DNA from: Hydrogenimonas thermophila
GTDB lineage: Bacteria > Campylobacterota > Campylobacteria > Campylobacterales > Hydrogenimonadaceae
Assembly: GCF_900115615.1 (NCBI RefSeq)
Contig: NZ_FOXB01000019.1
Location: 1 to 42,461 of the forward strand
DNA: 42,461 nt
Direction: 5' to 3'
This document shows, one piece after another, positions 24,728 to 34,833 of this stretch. Below the pieces are notes generated by a model. That model was not told where the DNA came from, made no database searches, and was given only the letters and a program-made list of their open reading frames with translations. The translations under genes and the position numbers were made by a program. How positions within the stretch are numbered: the first letter of the stretch is position 1; the number at the start of each line of letters is the position of its first letter.

Positions 24728-25390
24728 TTAGCAAATCTCAAATCTATACCCAACTCCAATATCTGTAAATATAAATTTTTGATCTTTTTCAAGCTTTTTT
24801 CTTAATTCATTGGCTAGTTGTCTTAGAGGGTATGACTCTTTTATCTCATTTTCCCAAACATATGAGCAGATTGATTCAGTTGGGACAGTATGATTAACAT
24901 TTTGCAGTAAAATAGTAAGGAGTCTTCTCTCTTTTTTTCTTAGTGGAACTATCTCATTATCTATTCTTAACTCTTCATACTCCATATTGTAAATTATATT
25001 TTCAGATATTTGAATTATCTCTTCTTTATCACTATTTTTATCTAATAAATTATTTATTCTTATCTCTAACTCTTTTAAATGAAAAGGTTTTTTTATATAT
25101 TCATTGCAACCGTTATCGAATGCATCTATAAAATTATTGATCTCCAGTGAAGCTGTTATCATAATTATTGATACATTAGTATCTTTTTGTCTTATATATT
25201 TTACGATGTCAAGTCCACTTATGTTTGGTATATTGATATCTATAAGATACAAATCAAAATGATTCTCATCAATCAATTCAATTGCATCACTACCATCAAA
25301 AGAAGAGATAACTTCATAATTTAAAGATTCAAGGAAGTTTTTGATAGTTGTATTTAACTGTATGTCATCTTCAATTAATAAAACTTTCAT
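24728..25390 (-). CDS. OmpR-family response regulator
   Basis: A 220-residue two-domain regulator. The receiver begins KVLLIEDDIQL (acidic pair D8, D9), with phospho-acceptor YLIDINIP at D51 and YIKKPF as the conserved Lys. The C-terminal winged helix ends TDIGVGYRFEI. The start at 25390 (MKVLLIEDD) has GGGA upstream and is preferred over a longer frame from 25423. It is the last gene of the kinase operon and overlaps the small ORF upstream by 20 nt. Confidence 0.9.
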   Translation of the reverse strand: MKVLLIEDDIQLNTTIKNFLESLNYEVISSFDGSDAIELIDENHFDLYLIDINIPNISGLDIVKYIRQKDTNVSIIMITASLEINNFIDAFDNGCNEYIKKPFHLKELEIRINNLLDKNSDKEEIIQISENIIYNMEYEELRIDNEIVPLRKKERRLLTILLQNVNHTVPTESICSYVWENEIKESYPLRQLANELRKKLEKDQKFIFTDIGVGYRFEIC

Positions 25391-25595
25391 ACATTTTCCC
25401 ATCAAGTAATTCATATATTTCATTAATAACTGTTCTATTAGACTCTAGCCACTCTTTAATTTTATCACTACTTATACCAAAATCAAGAATTGTATTAATT
25501 TGTGATAACAATATCTCAGTATAAGGATAGCTCTTTATTAAAACAGTTCTATTTTCTAAAATTCTCTCTTCTAGATCCATCAACTCAAGTAGCAT
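25371..25595 (-). CDS. Small acidic helical ORF between kinase and regulator
   Basis: A 74-residue frame (MLLELMDLEERILENRTVLI...) predicted to be all-helical, with LLSQINTILDFGISSDKIKEW and SNRTVINEIYELLDGKMYE. It starts between the kinase and the regulator and ends 20 nt inside the regulator's coding start, a coupling that is hard to explain by chance. No family is recognised. No strong ribosome site precedes ATG 25595; an in-frame ATG five codons in is an alternative. It may be a kinase or regulator modulator, or merely a leader. Confidence 0.5.
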   Translation of the reverse strand: MLLELMDLEERILENRTVLIKSYPYTEILLSQINTILDFGISSDKIKEWLESNRTVINEIYELLDGKMYESFIN

Positions 25596-25597
25596 AC

Positions 25598-25619
25598 GAC
25601 ATTATAATAATTAAATGTC
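25598..25619. promoter_or_regulatory. 6-bp inverted repeat before the small ORF and regulator
   Basis: GACATT (25598-25603) and AATGTC (25614-25619) are perfect complements separated by an A/T-only 10-nt spacer. It sits in the 40-nt gap after the kinase stop codon; it could be an internal control site or a weak attenuator hairpin. Confidence 0.35.
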
Positions 25620-25635
25620 ACATTAATGTAAGATC

Positions 25636-27444
25636 TTATAAAGAGTTAAAAATATAAATAAAAATATTTTGACCATCTTCATAGAAAACTTTGTAAGATA
25701 TTTTATATTTTTCACAAATTACTTTAACCATATTTAGCCCTAATCCCAAACCTCTTTTAGACTCATTCTCTCTATAATTTTTTTCAAAAAGTCTATCTTT
25801 ATTGGCTATAGGTTTTCCATAAGTTTTAAACTCCAACCTCACTTCATTATTTTTTTTAGTCAGGTTTATAGTTATTGGTTTATTAGTAAAGGCATATTTA
25901 ATGCCATTTGATATGTTATTATCTATTAACCTTTCTAACTCTATTTGATTTATAGTTATAAATATATCTTCTTCTATATTTGCTTCAATCTCTTTATAAT
26001 TAACCTTTGATATGGTAGAGAAAAATTTAATTCTCTCTTTTAGAATATTTGATATTGAAACTTTAGTAGGTTTGTACTCTATATGGTCATAAGAGATAAC
26101 ATATGCCAAATCTTCATATGAGTTTGTAAGCATATTTATAGATGCATTTATTTGATTGACAAAGTTAGATACTTTATCACTTTTAAGAGTTCTTTGTATC
26201 ATTTCAGAGTTCATCATTATGTTTGTTAGTGGTGTTCTTATTTGATGTACTGTATCTGCTATGAATCTTTTATTCTCATTTAGTAACTCTTTATTTATCT
26301 CTATCTCTTTGTTTAGAGAGTCAAAAAGAGTGTTATACTTTTTTGCAATAATTGATAGTTCATCATTCGATGAAGAGATACTTTTATCATCTATAAGTCT
26401 CTTTTTTTCTATATTTTTAGTTATGACATCTATCTTATCTGTAAAACTTCTCTTTATAAATAGAAATACAAAAAACAAAAAAGTTAATAAAATAGAGATA
26501 GATAATAAAAAGATATTTGAAAATCTATTTAATGCTTCTATTTGTTCACTTATATCTACATCAACCCTTAAAACCAAATCGATAAATCCTCCAATATTAC
26601 TCATATCTTCTTTAAAAATTGGAGTATAAACTATTACCTTATTCTCTTTTTGAAACTTAATTGTTCTCTTTTGCAAAATTGCATTTATCACAGGATCGTT
26701 AGAGTTACTCTCTATAGGAATTTTTTTTACTTCATTAATAAAATGTTGCTTATTTTCAATATTTTTGCTAAAAGCTGCTTCATGATAAAAGTATTCATTA
26801 CTATTCTTTGCAATAAAGTATAATCTTATTTTATTTTTTGAATTGCTTTCTGCTGAAATGATCTCAATTCCATTATAAAAAAGATTATTATCAATAAATC
26901 CCAACTCTAAATATGTTTTATCATTAAGTTTAGAGTAGGTATATAGCTTATATCTTTTATCTATAAAATCGTTTGATGCAAATTTAGATACATAGATCTC
27001 ACCATCTTGTGTAGTTTTATCTAAATAATATTTTGCATCAGGGGCGATAGATAAATTAAACCCTAAATCTCTTGGAAATGTAGTTTTAAAAATAGTATAG
27101 TTTTTGTCAATCAAATAAATTTGTATATTCAATCCATTTAAATTGAACATATCTTTGAGTTGTTGTTGTACTTTTAAGAGTGGAGTTTCCATATCTTTTT
27201 GAAAGATCTTCAATGCGGCTTTATGTATTTGGTAAAAGAGTTTTCTTTTTTGTTCAAACTTTTTATTTGCACTATTGATTGAGCTAAATACCTCTTTTTT
27301 ATACAGTTGAACTTCATTTTCAACATACTTATCAATATCTTTTTGATACTGATTTTTGTAACTTATATATGTAAATGACAAAAATCCTAACAAAAAAAGC
27401 ACTAAAATTATTTGTATAAGATATATCTTATGGGTTAGTTTCAA
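25636..27444 (-). CDS. Membrane sensor histidine kinase with periplasmic CACHE-like domain
   Basis: A 602-residue kinase. TM1 at 7-29 and TM2 at 309-331 bracket a roughly 280-residue periplasmic sensor with the alternating long-helix and beta pattern of double-CACHE domains. A HAMP-like linker follows (about 332-385), then the DHp box FIADTVHQIRTPLTNIMM with H400, and a HATPase_c domain with N-box NNISNGIKYAF (509-519) and GLGLGLNM (566-572). It is first in an operon with the small ORF and the OmpR-type regulator. The ligand cannot be read from the sequence; CACHE domains usually bind small organic acids or amino acids. Confidence 0.92.
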   Translation of the reverse strand: MKLTHKIYLIQIILVLFLLGFLSFTYISYKNQYQKDIDKYVENEVQLYKKEVFSSINSANKKFEQKRKLFYQIHKAALKIFQKDMETPLLKVQQQLKDMFNLNGLNIQIYLIDKNYTIFKTTFPRDLGFNLSIAPDAKYYLDKTTQDGEIYVSKFASNDFIDKRYKLYTYSKLNDKTYLELGFIDNNLFYNGIEIISAESNSKNKIRLYFIAKNSNEYFYHEAAFSKNIENKQHFINEVKKIPIESNSNDPVINAILQKRTIKFQKENKVIVYTPIFKEDMSNIGGFIDLVLRVDVDISEQIEALNRFSNIFLLSISILLTFLFFVFLFIKRSFTDKIDVITKNIEKKRLIDDKSISSSNDELSIIAKKYNTLFDSLNKEIEINKELLNENKRFIADTVHQIRTPLTNIMMNSEMIQRTLKSDKVSNFVNQINASINMLTNSYEDLAYVISYDHIEYKPTKVSISNILKERIKFFSTISKVNYKEIEANIEEDIFITINQIELERLIDNNISNGIKYAFTNKPITINLTKKNNEVRLEFKTYGKPIANKDRLFEKNYRENESKRGLGLGLNMVKVICEKYKISYKVFYEDGQNIFIYIFNSL

Positions 27445-27522
27445 ACTTATACCTTTTTTCTTATCAAAAATTATATTTTAAAGTATAAATCAAAGCCGAA
27501 CAAAAAAGTGATAAATAACTTC

Positions 27523-27547
27523 AGTAAAAAGTAAAATTTTAGTAAAA
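27523..27547 (-). promoter_or_regulatory. Three AGTAAAA repeats upstream of the sensor kinase
   Basis: AGTAAAA occurs at 27523-27529, 27530-27536 and 27541-27547, 79-103 nt upstream of the kinase start. Direct repeats of this size are typical of OmpR-type regulator sites, so they may be autoregulatory. The rest of the 27445-27712 gap is AT-rich with no gene. Confidence 0.4.
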
Positions 27548-27712
27548 ATAATTAAAGTTATAGATTTAATAATATATTATGGTAGCATAATTTATTAAAA
27601 ATTTACTGATTGATGTATTAGACAATTTAATGAAGATATAAGATAGTAAAATTAAGTAGAGATATCACAAACCCCACAGCTTGAAGTTTGTGAAAAGAAG
27701 TGGGGGGAATGA

Positions 27713-29356
<1,644 letters not shown>

Positions 29357-29367
29357 TCACCTCCTCC

Positions 29368-29637
29368 TTATTTCATAATTCCGAGAATGTCGTCGCTGTT
29401 AAGAATCAACAACTCTTTTCCGTCAACAGTTATTTCAGTTCCGCTATATTTTCCAAATACAACAGTGTCACCTACGCTAATTTGACCTTCCTCTTCAACT
29501 TCAGGTCCAATAGCTAGAACTTTTGCTTCTTGAGGCTTCTCTTTAGCATTGTCCGGAATGATAATTCCAGAAGCAGTTTTTTGGGGTTCATCAACACGTT
29601 CTACCAGTACTCTGTTCGCGAGTGGTTTGAAACTCAT
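29368..29637 (-). CDS. groS: 10-kDa co-chaperonin GroES
   Basis: The heptameric lid of GroEL. Start at 29637 ([17 protein letters not shown]) with AAAGGAG 5 nt upstream; the longer frame to 29652 contains that ribosome site. The mobile loop ([20 protein letters not shown]) and the PxVxxG-like KVLAIGPEV segment are present and the 89-residue length is normal. Confidence 0.98.
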   Translation of the reverse strand: MSFKPLANRVLVERVDEPQKTASGIIIPDNAKEKPQEAKVLAIGPEVEEEGQISVGDTVVFGKYSGTEITVDGKELLILNSDDILGIMK

Positions 29638-29664
29638 TGACGCTCCTTTCATTTGGTTTTATAT

Positions 29665-29721
29665 TTAGCAATTACTTTTTATAAGTGCCGAAATTTTATC
29701 CCATTTTTTTTTCTTTGTCAA
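29665..29721 (-). promoter_or_regulatory. groES promoter with a degenerate CIRCE over the start site
   Basis: On the minus strand TTGACA (29721-29716), a 17-nt spacer and TAAAAT (29698-29693) make a near-perfect sigma-70 promoter. Downstream, TTAGCAATT (29665-29673), nine bases, AAGTGCCGA (29683-29691) has the 9-9-9 layout of the HrcA-bound CIRCE (TTAGCACTC-N9-GAGTGCTAA), matching 6 of 9 positions in each arm. It overlaps the expected transcription start, where a repressor would act. Confidence 0.75.
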
Positions 29722-29737
29722 GATATTTTTCAAAAAT

Positions 29738-29779
29738 TTTAGTCAAATTAGTTTAAATCCTTTAGTCAACTAGACTAAA
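29738..29779. promoter_or_regulatory. Two palindrome-like repeats between groESL and the AsmA-like gene
   Basis: TTTAGTC-AACTA-GACTAAA (29761-29779) is a perfect 7-5-7 palindrome. A degenerate copy, TTTAGTCAAATTAGTTTAAA, precedes it from about 29738. They lie upstream of the groES -35 and upstream of the divergent AsmA-like gene, so either promoter could be controlled. Confidence 0.5.
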
Positions 29780-29863
29780 TAATATAGCATACTATAGACT
29801 ATTATGTTAACTGCTATAATATTCTGATATAATTTAAATCAAAAATATAAATGAGGTGATTTT

Positions 29864-31363
29864 ATGAACTTTATAAAAACTTTAGTGATTCTTCTTCTTT
29901 TAATAATTGCAGCAATATATGGACTACTGTTTACTCCACAAGGAAATTCTTTATTAAAACCTATAATAGAAGATGAAATATCTAAGAAAGTTTCTATTCC
30001 GGTAAAACTAGATACTTTTATGCTTAATATAGAAAATTTTAAAATAGTTCTTACAATGAATGACAAATCATATATAGCAGCTAAAGGTTCTTTAAATATT
30101 TTGGCTCAAAGTTTGGAAGTTTTTTATGATATAAAGATTGATGAGCTCTCAAATCTAAAAAAACTGATAGGAAAAAAACTTAACGGTTCACTAAATACAA
30201 ATGGTACTATTAAAGGCGATAGATATATCATTCATATAGATGGAAAAACCAATTTTGCAAACAGCGATACACTTTATCATATAGAACTAAAAGATTACGA
30301 ACCTCAAAATATTAAAACTACAACAAAACATATGCAGATAGATAGACTGCTATATGCAATTAATCAACCGATTTACACAAATGGAACGGCTGATATTAAA
30401 GCTGAAATTAAAAGTCTTGAGCTTGAAAAACTTGATGGCTATGTTATTTCAAAAATAAGTGACAGCACTCTTAATCCAGAACCTTTTAAAAATGAATTCA
30501 ATATCTCTATACCATCTGATATTACAATAAATGCAGATATAAATACAAAACTAAAAAATACAAAAGCAATTTCAAGTATAAATATTGCATCTACTATAAA
30601 CAATCTTTCATCTAAAGTTTTCACATATGATCTAAAGAAAAACTCTATTAAAGCAGACTATAGTTTGGAAATACCTAACCTTGATAAACTATACTTCTTT
30701 ACCAATAAACATTTGCAAGGAGATATTACAATCACAGGCAATGTAAAAAGAGCTGAAGATTTAATGCAATTAACAGGTCACACAGATACACTTGGCGGAG
30801 CAGTTGATTTTACATTAAAAAATGAAACACTCAAGGTAAATATTAAAAATATTCAAACTGTAGCACTTACTGATATGCTACTTTACCCACATATTTTTGA
30901 TTCAAGAGCAAATGCAAAAATAGATTATGATGTAAATAGTAAAAAAGGAACTCTTCACGCTGAGCTATATGACGGACAAATTTTACCAAATGAACTGAGC
31001 TTCTTAATAAAACAGTTTACAAACTTTGATATTACAAAAGAAATTTATGAGCATACTGTTTTAGATACAAATATAGATAATAAACTTCTTCACTCAAATC
31101 TTCATATGAAAAGCAGATATACTGAAATAAGCACAAAAGATGCAATGATAGACTTAGAAAAAGAGACAATAGATACAAAACTTAATATAAATATCAAAAA
31201 GAGCATAATACCTGTATTATTGACTGGTTCATTAACCAAACCATCAATAAAAATAGAGAGCGATGAATTAATCAAAAAAAGAGCTATAAAAGAGATAGAA
31301 AAAAAACTACCAGAAGAGATTAAAAACTCTCCTCTAAAAAATTTGATAAAAAATCTCTTCTAA
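29864..31363 (+). CDS. AsmA-like / bridge-type envelope lipid-transport protein
   Basis: A 499-residue protein anchored by one N-terminal helix (TLVILLLLIIAAIYGLLF); the rest is a beta-rich periplasmic region without catalytic motifs, with the repeating amphipathic strands and LNGSLNTNGTIKGD, LTGSLTKPSIKIES elements seen in AsmA/TamB/YhdP relatives. It ends with a Lys-rich amphipathic helix. Those proteins carry lipids between the membranes. GAGG 8 nt before ATG supports the start. The exact subfamily is uncertain. Confidence 0.7.
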   Translation: MNFIKTLVILLLLIIAAIYGLLFTPQGNSLLKPIIEDEISKKVSIPVKLDTFMLNIENFKIVLTMNDKSYIAAKGSLNILAQSLEVFYDIKIDELSNLKKLIGKKLNGSLNTNGTIKGDRYIIHIDGKTNFANSDTLYHIELKDYEPQNIKTTTKHMQIDRLLYAINQPIYTNGTADIKAEIKSLELEKLDGYVISKISDSTLNPEPFKNEFNISIPSDITINADINTKLKNTKAISSINIASTINNLSSKVFTYDLKKNSIKADYSLEIPNLDKLYFFTNKHLQGDITITGNVKRAEDLMQLTGHTDTLGGAVDFTLKNETLKVNIKNIQTVALTDMLLYPHIFDSRANAKIDYDVNSKKGTLHAELYDGQILPNELSFLIKQFTNFDITKEIYEHTVLDTNIDNKLLHSNLHMKSRYTEISTKDAMIDLEKETIDTKLNINIKKSIIPVLLTGSLTKPSIKIESDELIKKRAIKEIEKKLPEEIKNSPLKNLIKNLF

Positions 31364-31366
31364 CCC

Positions 31367-31395
31367 TTGACATCATTTACATTTTTGGCTAAAAT
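31367..31395 (+). promoter_or_regulatory. tRNA promoter
   Basis: TTGACA (31367-31372), 17-nt spacer, TAAAAT (31390-31395), 23 nt before the tRNA. It has the same core hexamers and spacing as the groES and AAA/TOPRIM promoters. Confidence 0.85.
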
Positions 31396-31418
31396 ACCGC
31401 TCCAGAAAGACAAGGAAT

Positions 31419-31495
31419 GGCTGGGTAGCTCAGCTGGCTAGAGCGCTGGTCTCATAAGCCGGAGGTCGGGAGTTCAAGTCTCCCCCCCGCCACCA
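31419..31495 (+). tRNA. tRNA-Met (anticodon CAU), with CCA encoded
   Basis: A 77-nt cloverleaf: acceptor GGCTGGG, D-stem GCTC/GAGC, anticodon arm CTGGT-CTCATAA-GCCGG, T-arm GGGAG-TTCAAGT-CTCCC, acceptor 3' strand CCCCGCC, then A and encoded CCA. It lacks the GGG/CCC anticodon stem and the unpaired position 1 of the initiator, so it is elongator tRNA-Met; a tRNA-Ile2 (lysidine) identity cannot be excluded from the anticodon alone. Acceptor position T4-C69 is a mismatch, all other pairs form. Confidence 0.95.
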
Positions 31496-31612
31496 TTTAT
31501 TAACTCTTTACTCCCCCTAATCTACTTATATTCAGCAAGTATCTTAAAGTAAAACAAAATTTTTCAATAGCTTTTAAATTGGCATATTTTATTAGAAATT
31601 TCTCATTGAAAA

Positions 31613-31704
31613 GTTTCTCCTTTTCTTCTTTTTCCCACTGAGAAGAGTATCTAAAATTGAATTGGCGAAAGTAAAAATGCAGAAAAAAGAAGGAGGGAGA
31701 AAAG
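31613..31704. repeat. Imperfect pyrimidine/purine inverted repeat after proB
   Basis: A pyrimidine tract at about 31613-31637 (TTCTCCTTTTCTTC...) is nearly complementary to a purine tract at about 31679-31704 (...GAAGGAGGGAGAA). The latter lies just past the proB stop. It could form a long imperfect hairpin; otherwise the 31496-31716 gap contains no gene. Confidence 0.4.
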
Positions 31705-31716
31705 AGCTTCCAAGAC

Positions 31717-32484
31717 TTATTGTCTATTTAAAAAACGTGTTCCTCCATTGTGTATGCCGTATATGAGATATGAGTAGGCATCTGAAAGATTAAAACCACT
31801 TGCTAAAAACATCTCTTTATTGCGCTTAATTAAAAAATCTGCTGCTTTTAACTTTGTTACAATGCCACCAGTTGCAAAAGAGCCATTAGGTGTACATTCA
31901 GCCTGAAGATCCTCTTTTGGTATTTCATGGACTACTTTCAATGGTTTTGCATCTTTGTGTTTATGCGGATCTTTATCATAATAACTATCTATATCTGACA
32001 AGATCACAAGAAGTTCTGCATCAAAATAGTAAGCTACGTGTGCTGAAAGCTGATCGTTGTCACCAAAAACCAGCTCTTCTGTAGCTGTTACATCATTTTC
32101 ATTGATAATAGGCACAACACCTTGTTCAAGCAGCTTTTCTACAGCACACTTTGCATGGTAGGTTCGTTTTCTAGAATCAAAGTCATCTGCAGTTAAAAGT
32201 ATTTGAGCTACTATGGTATTATGTTTTTCAAACTTTTTTTGATACATTGCTACTAATTTAGGCTGACCTATAGAAGCAAGTGCCTGCTTATTTGAAACAA
32301 TTTTTTTATCAAGCTTGCACATAGTATACCCAGCGGCAACAGCCCCTGAACTTACAAGAATAACTTCAGTACCCTTCTCTTTAATCTTAGCTATAAGATC
32401 AACTAAAGCAGCCATTCTCTCTTTAGCTACACGGTTTTGCTCTGTTAAAACTGCACTACCGACTTTAATAACAATTCTGCGCAT
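31717..32484 (-). CDS. proB: Glutamate 5-kinase ProB, short form without PUA domain
   Basis: First step of proline synthesis: ATP-dependent phosphorylation of glutamate. The amino-acid kinase fold is complete: [47 protein letters not shown] and [12 protein letters not shown]. At 255 residues it lacks the C-terminal PUA domain of E. coli ProB, as in other Campylobacterota. The ATG at 32484 is preferred; a TTG one codon earlier also follows AGGA. It starts 3 nt after the obg stop, so they form an operon. Confidence 0.95.
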   Translation of the reverse strand: MRRIVIKVGSAVLTEQNRVAKERMAALVDLIAKIKEKGTEVILVSSGAVAAGYTMCKLDKKIVSNKQALASIGQPKLVAMYQKKFEKHNTIVAQILLTADDFDSRKRTYHAKCAVEKLLEQGVVPIINENDVTATEELVFGDNDQLSAHVAYYFDAELLVILSDIDSYYDKDPHKHKDAKPLKVVHEIPKEDLQAECTPNGSFATGGIVTKLKAADFLIKRNKEMFLASGFNLSDAYSYLIYGIHNGGTRFLNRQ

Positions 32485-32487
32485 CAA

Positions 32488-33558
32488 CTATTTTCCTATT
32501 ATATCTGCTAATGCAAAAATAAGTGGTTGAATATTCACTTTTGAAACTGAAGATATCGGCATTACAAAAAGAGGATTTACCTTTTCGTCGCTCATATAGC
32601 CTAAATAGTTCTCATCTGCACTATACTTATTTAACCCATTATTTGGCTGTAATTTAAGTGCATCAAGAAGCTCTTTCATCTTCTCATTTGCTTCTTCAAC
32701 TGTTATAGCATCAATTCTGGTCAAGGCAATAGCATAAGGGCGTTTAGCTAACTCTTCACTATAACGTTCTAGTTCATTTTGTAATGCTTCAAACTGTTGA
32801 GATACTTCACGATAGTTTGCTGCATCTATCATAAATAGAAGTGTTTTAGTACGCTCTATATGCTTTAAAAATTCAATTCCTAACCCTCTCCCATCGCTTG
32901 CTCCTTCAATAATACCAGGAATATCTGCCATTACAAATGATCTGTAATCATCTATTGCAACAACACCAAGCTTAGGAGTTAATGTAGTAAACTCATAGTT
33001 CGCTACTTCAGGATGAGCATTTGAAATTGTTGAAATGAGTGTAGACTTACCTACATTTGGAAAACCTACAAGACCTACATCGGCTATAAGTTTTAGCTCA
33101 AGTCTTACTTCACGTTCTTGACCTGGTTTTCCAGGCTGAGCATATGTTGGACGCTGATTGGTAGATGATTTGAAGTGAACATTTCCCAAACCACCTTTGC
33201 CTCCTTCAAGAAACTTAACTTTCTGACCATCTTCTGTAAGGTCTAAAAGAAGTTCACCTGTCTCTTTATCAATTACTTGTGTTCCTGGTGGAACTTTAAC
33301 ATAAAGAGACTCTCCTGTTTTTCCTGCACACTTTCTTGGCATACCTGGACGACCATTTTTCGCTTTTAAGTGTGTTTTACCCTTAAAATGAGAAAGTGTG
33401 TCTGTATTTTTGTCTACAACGAACCACACATCACCGCCACGACCGCCATCTCCACCATCTGGACCGCCTTTATTTACAAACTTTTCACGTCGAAACGATG
33501 AACACCCTTGACCGCCTTTTCCAGAGCTGAGCTTCAGTTCTACACTGTCTACAAACAT
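32488..33558 (-). CDS. obg: GTPase Obg/CgtA, ribosome assembly factor
   Basis: A 356-residue GTPase that acts on the 50S subunit. The Gly-rich Obg fold ([32 protein letters not shown]) precedes the G-domain with G1 [13 protein letters not shown]3 DIPGIIEG and a TRID-like G4 (ALTRID). The obg fold and G domain are complete; a long C-terminal extension is absent, as usual here. It lies between rpmA and proB; the rpmA terminator suggests its own promoter. Confidence 0.98.
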   Translation of the reverse strand: MFVDSVELKLSSGKGGQGCSSFRREKFVNKGGPDGGDGGRGGDVWFVVDKNTDTLSHFKGKTHLKAKNGRPGMPRKCAGKTGESLYVKVPPGTQVIDKETGELLLDLTEDGQKVKFLEGGKGGLGNVHFKSSTNQRPTYAQPGKPGQEREVRLELKLIADVGLVGFPNVGKSTLISTISNAHPEVANYEFTTLTPKLGVVAIDDYRSFVMADIPGIIEGASDGRGLGIEFLKHIERTKTLLFMIDAANYREVSQQFEALQNELERYSEELAKRPYAIALTRIDAITVEEANEKMKELLDALKLQPNNGLNKYSADENYLGYMSDEKVNPLFVMPISSVSKVNIQPLIFALADIIGK

Positions 33559-33632
33559 ATTATTGTTGCCTTAAAATTTTTTGATATAAAATATCAGATT
33601 TTTGTTAATTTGTCAAAGAGAATTAGAAGAAA

Positions 33633-33655
33633 AACGGCACTCTGAAAGTGCCGTT
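33633..33655 (-). terminator. Terminator after rpmA
   Basis: AACGGCACT (33633-33641) and AGTGCCGTT (33647-33655) form a perfect 9-bp stem; on the minus strand it is followed by TTTCTTC. It lies 12 nt past the rpmA stop and separates the ribosomal protein genes from obg. Confidence 0.85.
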
Positions 33656-33667
33656 AAATTAAGTAGA

Positions 33668-33922
33668 TTATGCAGGATAGACAGAAACTTTTTTGCGATG
33701 TTTATCTTTTCGCTCATACTTTACAACACCATCAATAAGTGCGTAAAGAGTATGATCTTTTCCCATTCCTACGTTGTTACCAGGATGAATTTTTGTACCA
33801 CGTTGTCGGTAAATGATATTTCCTGCAACAACAGTTTGTCCGCCTATTTTTTTAACACCTAACCTACGACCCGCTGAATCACGGTTATTCTGGGTTGAGC
33901 CTTGACCTTTCTTGTGAGCCAT
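33668..33922 (-). CDS. rpmA: 50S ribosomal protein L27
   Basis: An 84-residue protein at the peptidyl-transferase centre. [20 protein letters not shown] and [20 protein letters not shown] are diagnostic. There is no N-terminal cleavable extension, so no Prp protease site. AAGGAGA precedes the ATG. A 12-base motif 23 nt upstream of the start also occurs before ridA. Confidence 0.99.
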   Translation of the reverse strand: MAHKKGQGSTQNNRDSAGRRLGVKKIGGQTVVAGNIIYRQRGTKIHPGNNVGMGKDHTLYALIDGVVKYERKDKHRKKVSVYPA

Positions 33923-33944
33923 AATTTTCTCCTTGCTTTATAAA

Positions 33945-33956
33945 TCGGTAACCTAA
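33945..33956 (-). promoter_or_regulatory. Leader motif TTAGGTTACCGA before rpmA
   Basis: On the minus strand TTAGGTTACCGA lies exactly 22 nt before the rpmA ATG, in the short rplU-rpmA gap. The identical 12-mer lies exactly 22 nt before the ridA ATG, with similar flanks (ATC-AAAA upstream). It contains the palindrome GGTTACC. Role unknown. Confidence 0.5.
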
Positions 33957-33970
33957 TCTTTTAGATCTGC

Positions 33971-34279
33971 TTACGCGATTTTTGTAATACGTACGCGAGT
34001 AAAATCTCGGCGGAAGCCGCGCTTAAGCTTGCTATCTTTACGACGTCGTTTTTTATAGATAATAATCTTTCTTTCACGACCTTCGTTTATAACTTCCGCT
34101 TCGACAACAGCGCCGTCAACATATGGAGTACCGATCTTAAGATCTCCATCATTGTCAACAGCCAATACTTCTTTAATCTCGATTTTGGCTTTTGGCTCAA
34201 GGCCCATGTAATCAAGGCAAAGAATATCGCCTTCACTGACCTTGTATTGCTTACCGCCATGCTTGATAATTGCTGTCAT
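33971..34279 (-). CDS. rplU: 50S ribosomal protein L21
   Basis: Start at 34279 ([18 protein letters not shown]) with AAAGGA 6 nt upstream; the longer frame to 34303 is not supported. The 102-residue length and the [23 protein letters not shown] end are typical of L21, which binds 23S rRNA. It heads the rplU-rpmA transcript. Confidence 0.98.
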   Translation of the reverse strand: MTAIIKHGGKQYKVSEGDILCLDYMGLEPKAKIEIKEVLAVDNDGDLKIGTPYVDGAVVEAEVINEGRERKIIIYKKRRRKDSKLKRGFRRDFTRVRITKIA

Positions 34280-34319
34280 GCCGTGTCCTTTTATATTCGT
34301 CAAACGATTTTAGTGGCGA

Positions 34320-34325
34320 ATTATA
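34320..34325 (-). promoter_or_regulatory. -10 box upstream of rplU
   Basis: TATAAT preceded by TAGG on the minus strand, 41 nt before the rplU start; no clear -35, which is common in Campylobacterota. Confidence 0.5.
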
Positions 34326-34366
34326 CCTAGAATATATTTAAGATTAGTTTAATAGGTTTGTTTTTT

Positions 34367-34756
34367 TCAACCTGGAATTGGTGCTTCTACTAAAGCGATA
34401 CACTCTATCTCTACCAATGCATTCTTTGGCAATGTTTTAACAGCTACTGTACTTCGTGCAGGTTTATGACCGTCAAACCACTTTTCATAAATAGCATTTA
34501 CTGTTGCAAAATCATCCATATTGGCTAAAAAGATAGTTGTTTTTACAACATTTTGCAAACAGCTTCCTGCTGCTTCAAGAACTGCTTGCAGATTCTTCAT
34601 AACCTGTTCAGTCTGTAACTCTATATTATCTTGAACCATTACACCACTTGGAGTAAGTGCAATTTGACCTGATGTAAATATAAAATCACCTACTTTCATT
34701 GCTTGTGAATATGGTCCAATTGCCTGAGGTGCATTATCTGTTTGAATTATTTTCAT
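34367..34756 (-). CDS. ridA: RidA-family imine/enamine deaminase
   Basis: A 129-residue homotrimeric enzyme that hydrolyses reactive 2-aminoacrylate and related imines. The signature FTSGQIALTP, MKNLQAVLEAAGS, and the substrate-binding Arg in GHKPARSTVAV with the Glu of VEIECIAL are seen. The ATG at 34756 has AAGGAG 8 nt upstream; a TTG one codon earlier is the longest frame. Confidence 0.96.
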   Translation of the reverse strand: MKIIQTDNAPQAIGPYSQAMKVGDFIFTSGQIALTPSGVMVQDNIELQTEQVMKNLQAVLEAAGSCLQNVVKTTIFLANMDDFATVNAIYEKWFDGHKPARSTVAVKTLPKNALVEIECIALVEAPIPG

Positions 34757-34778
34757 CAATTTATCTCCTTTTTTAATT

Positions 34779-34790
34779 TCGGTAACCTAA
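34779..34790 (-). promoter_or_regulatory. Leader motif TTAGGTTACCGA before ridA
   Basis: Second copy of the rpmA leader motif, again 22 nt before the ATG, directly after the 34789-34823 hairpin. The matching position relative to both start codons argues against chance. Confidence 0.5.
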
Positions 34791-34823
34791 GTTTTTGGAT
34801 GCGAGTATGCATACCAAAAACTT
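34789..34823. repeat. Hairpin in the ridA leader
   Basis: AAGTTTTTGG (34789-34798) pairs with CCAAAAACTT (34814-34823), and ATGC (34799-34802) with GCAT (34809-34812), leaving a GAGTAT loop and one bulged A. The 14-bp stem overlaps the first two bases of the leader motif. Confidence 0.6.
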
Positions 34824-34833
34824 GCAAAAATCT

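Noticed and set aside
27666-27705. Terminator for groEL (CACAAAC/GTTTGTG and CCCCAC/GTGGGG)
   Set aside because: The two stems are mutually exclusive at one base, have large loops and no T-run on the gene's strand.
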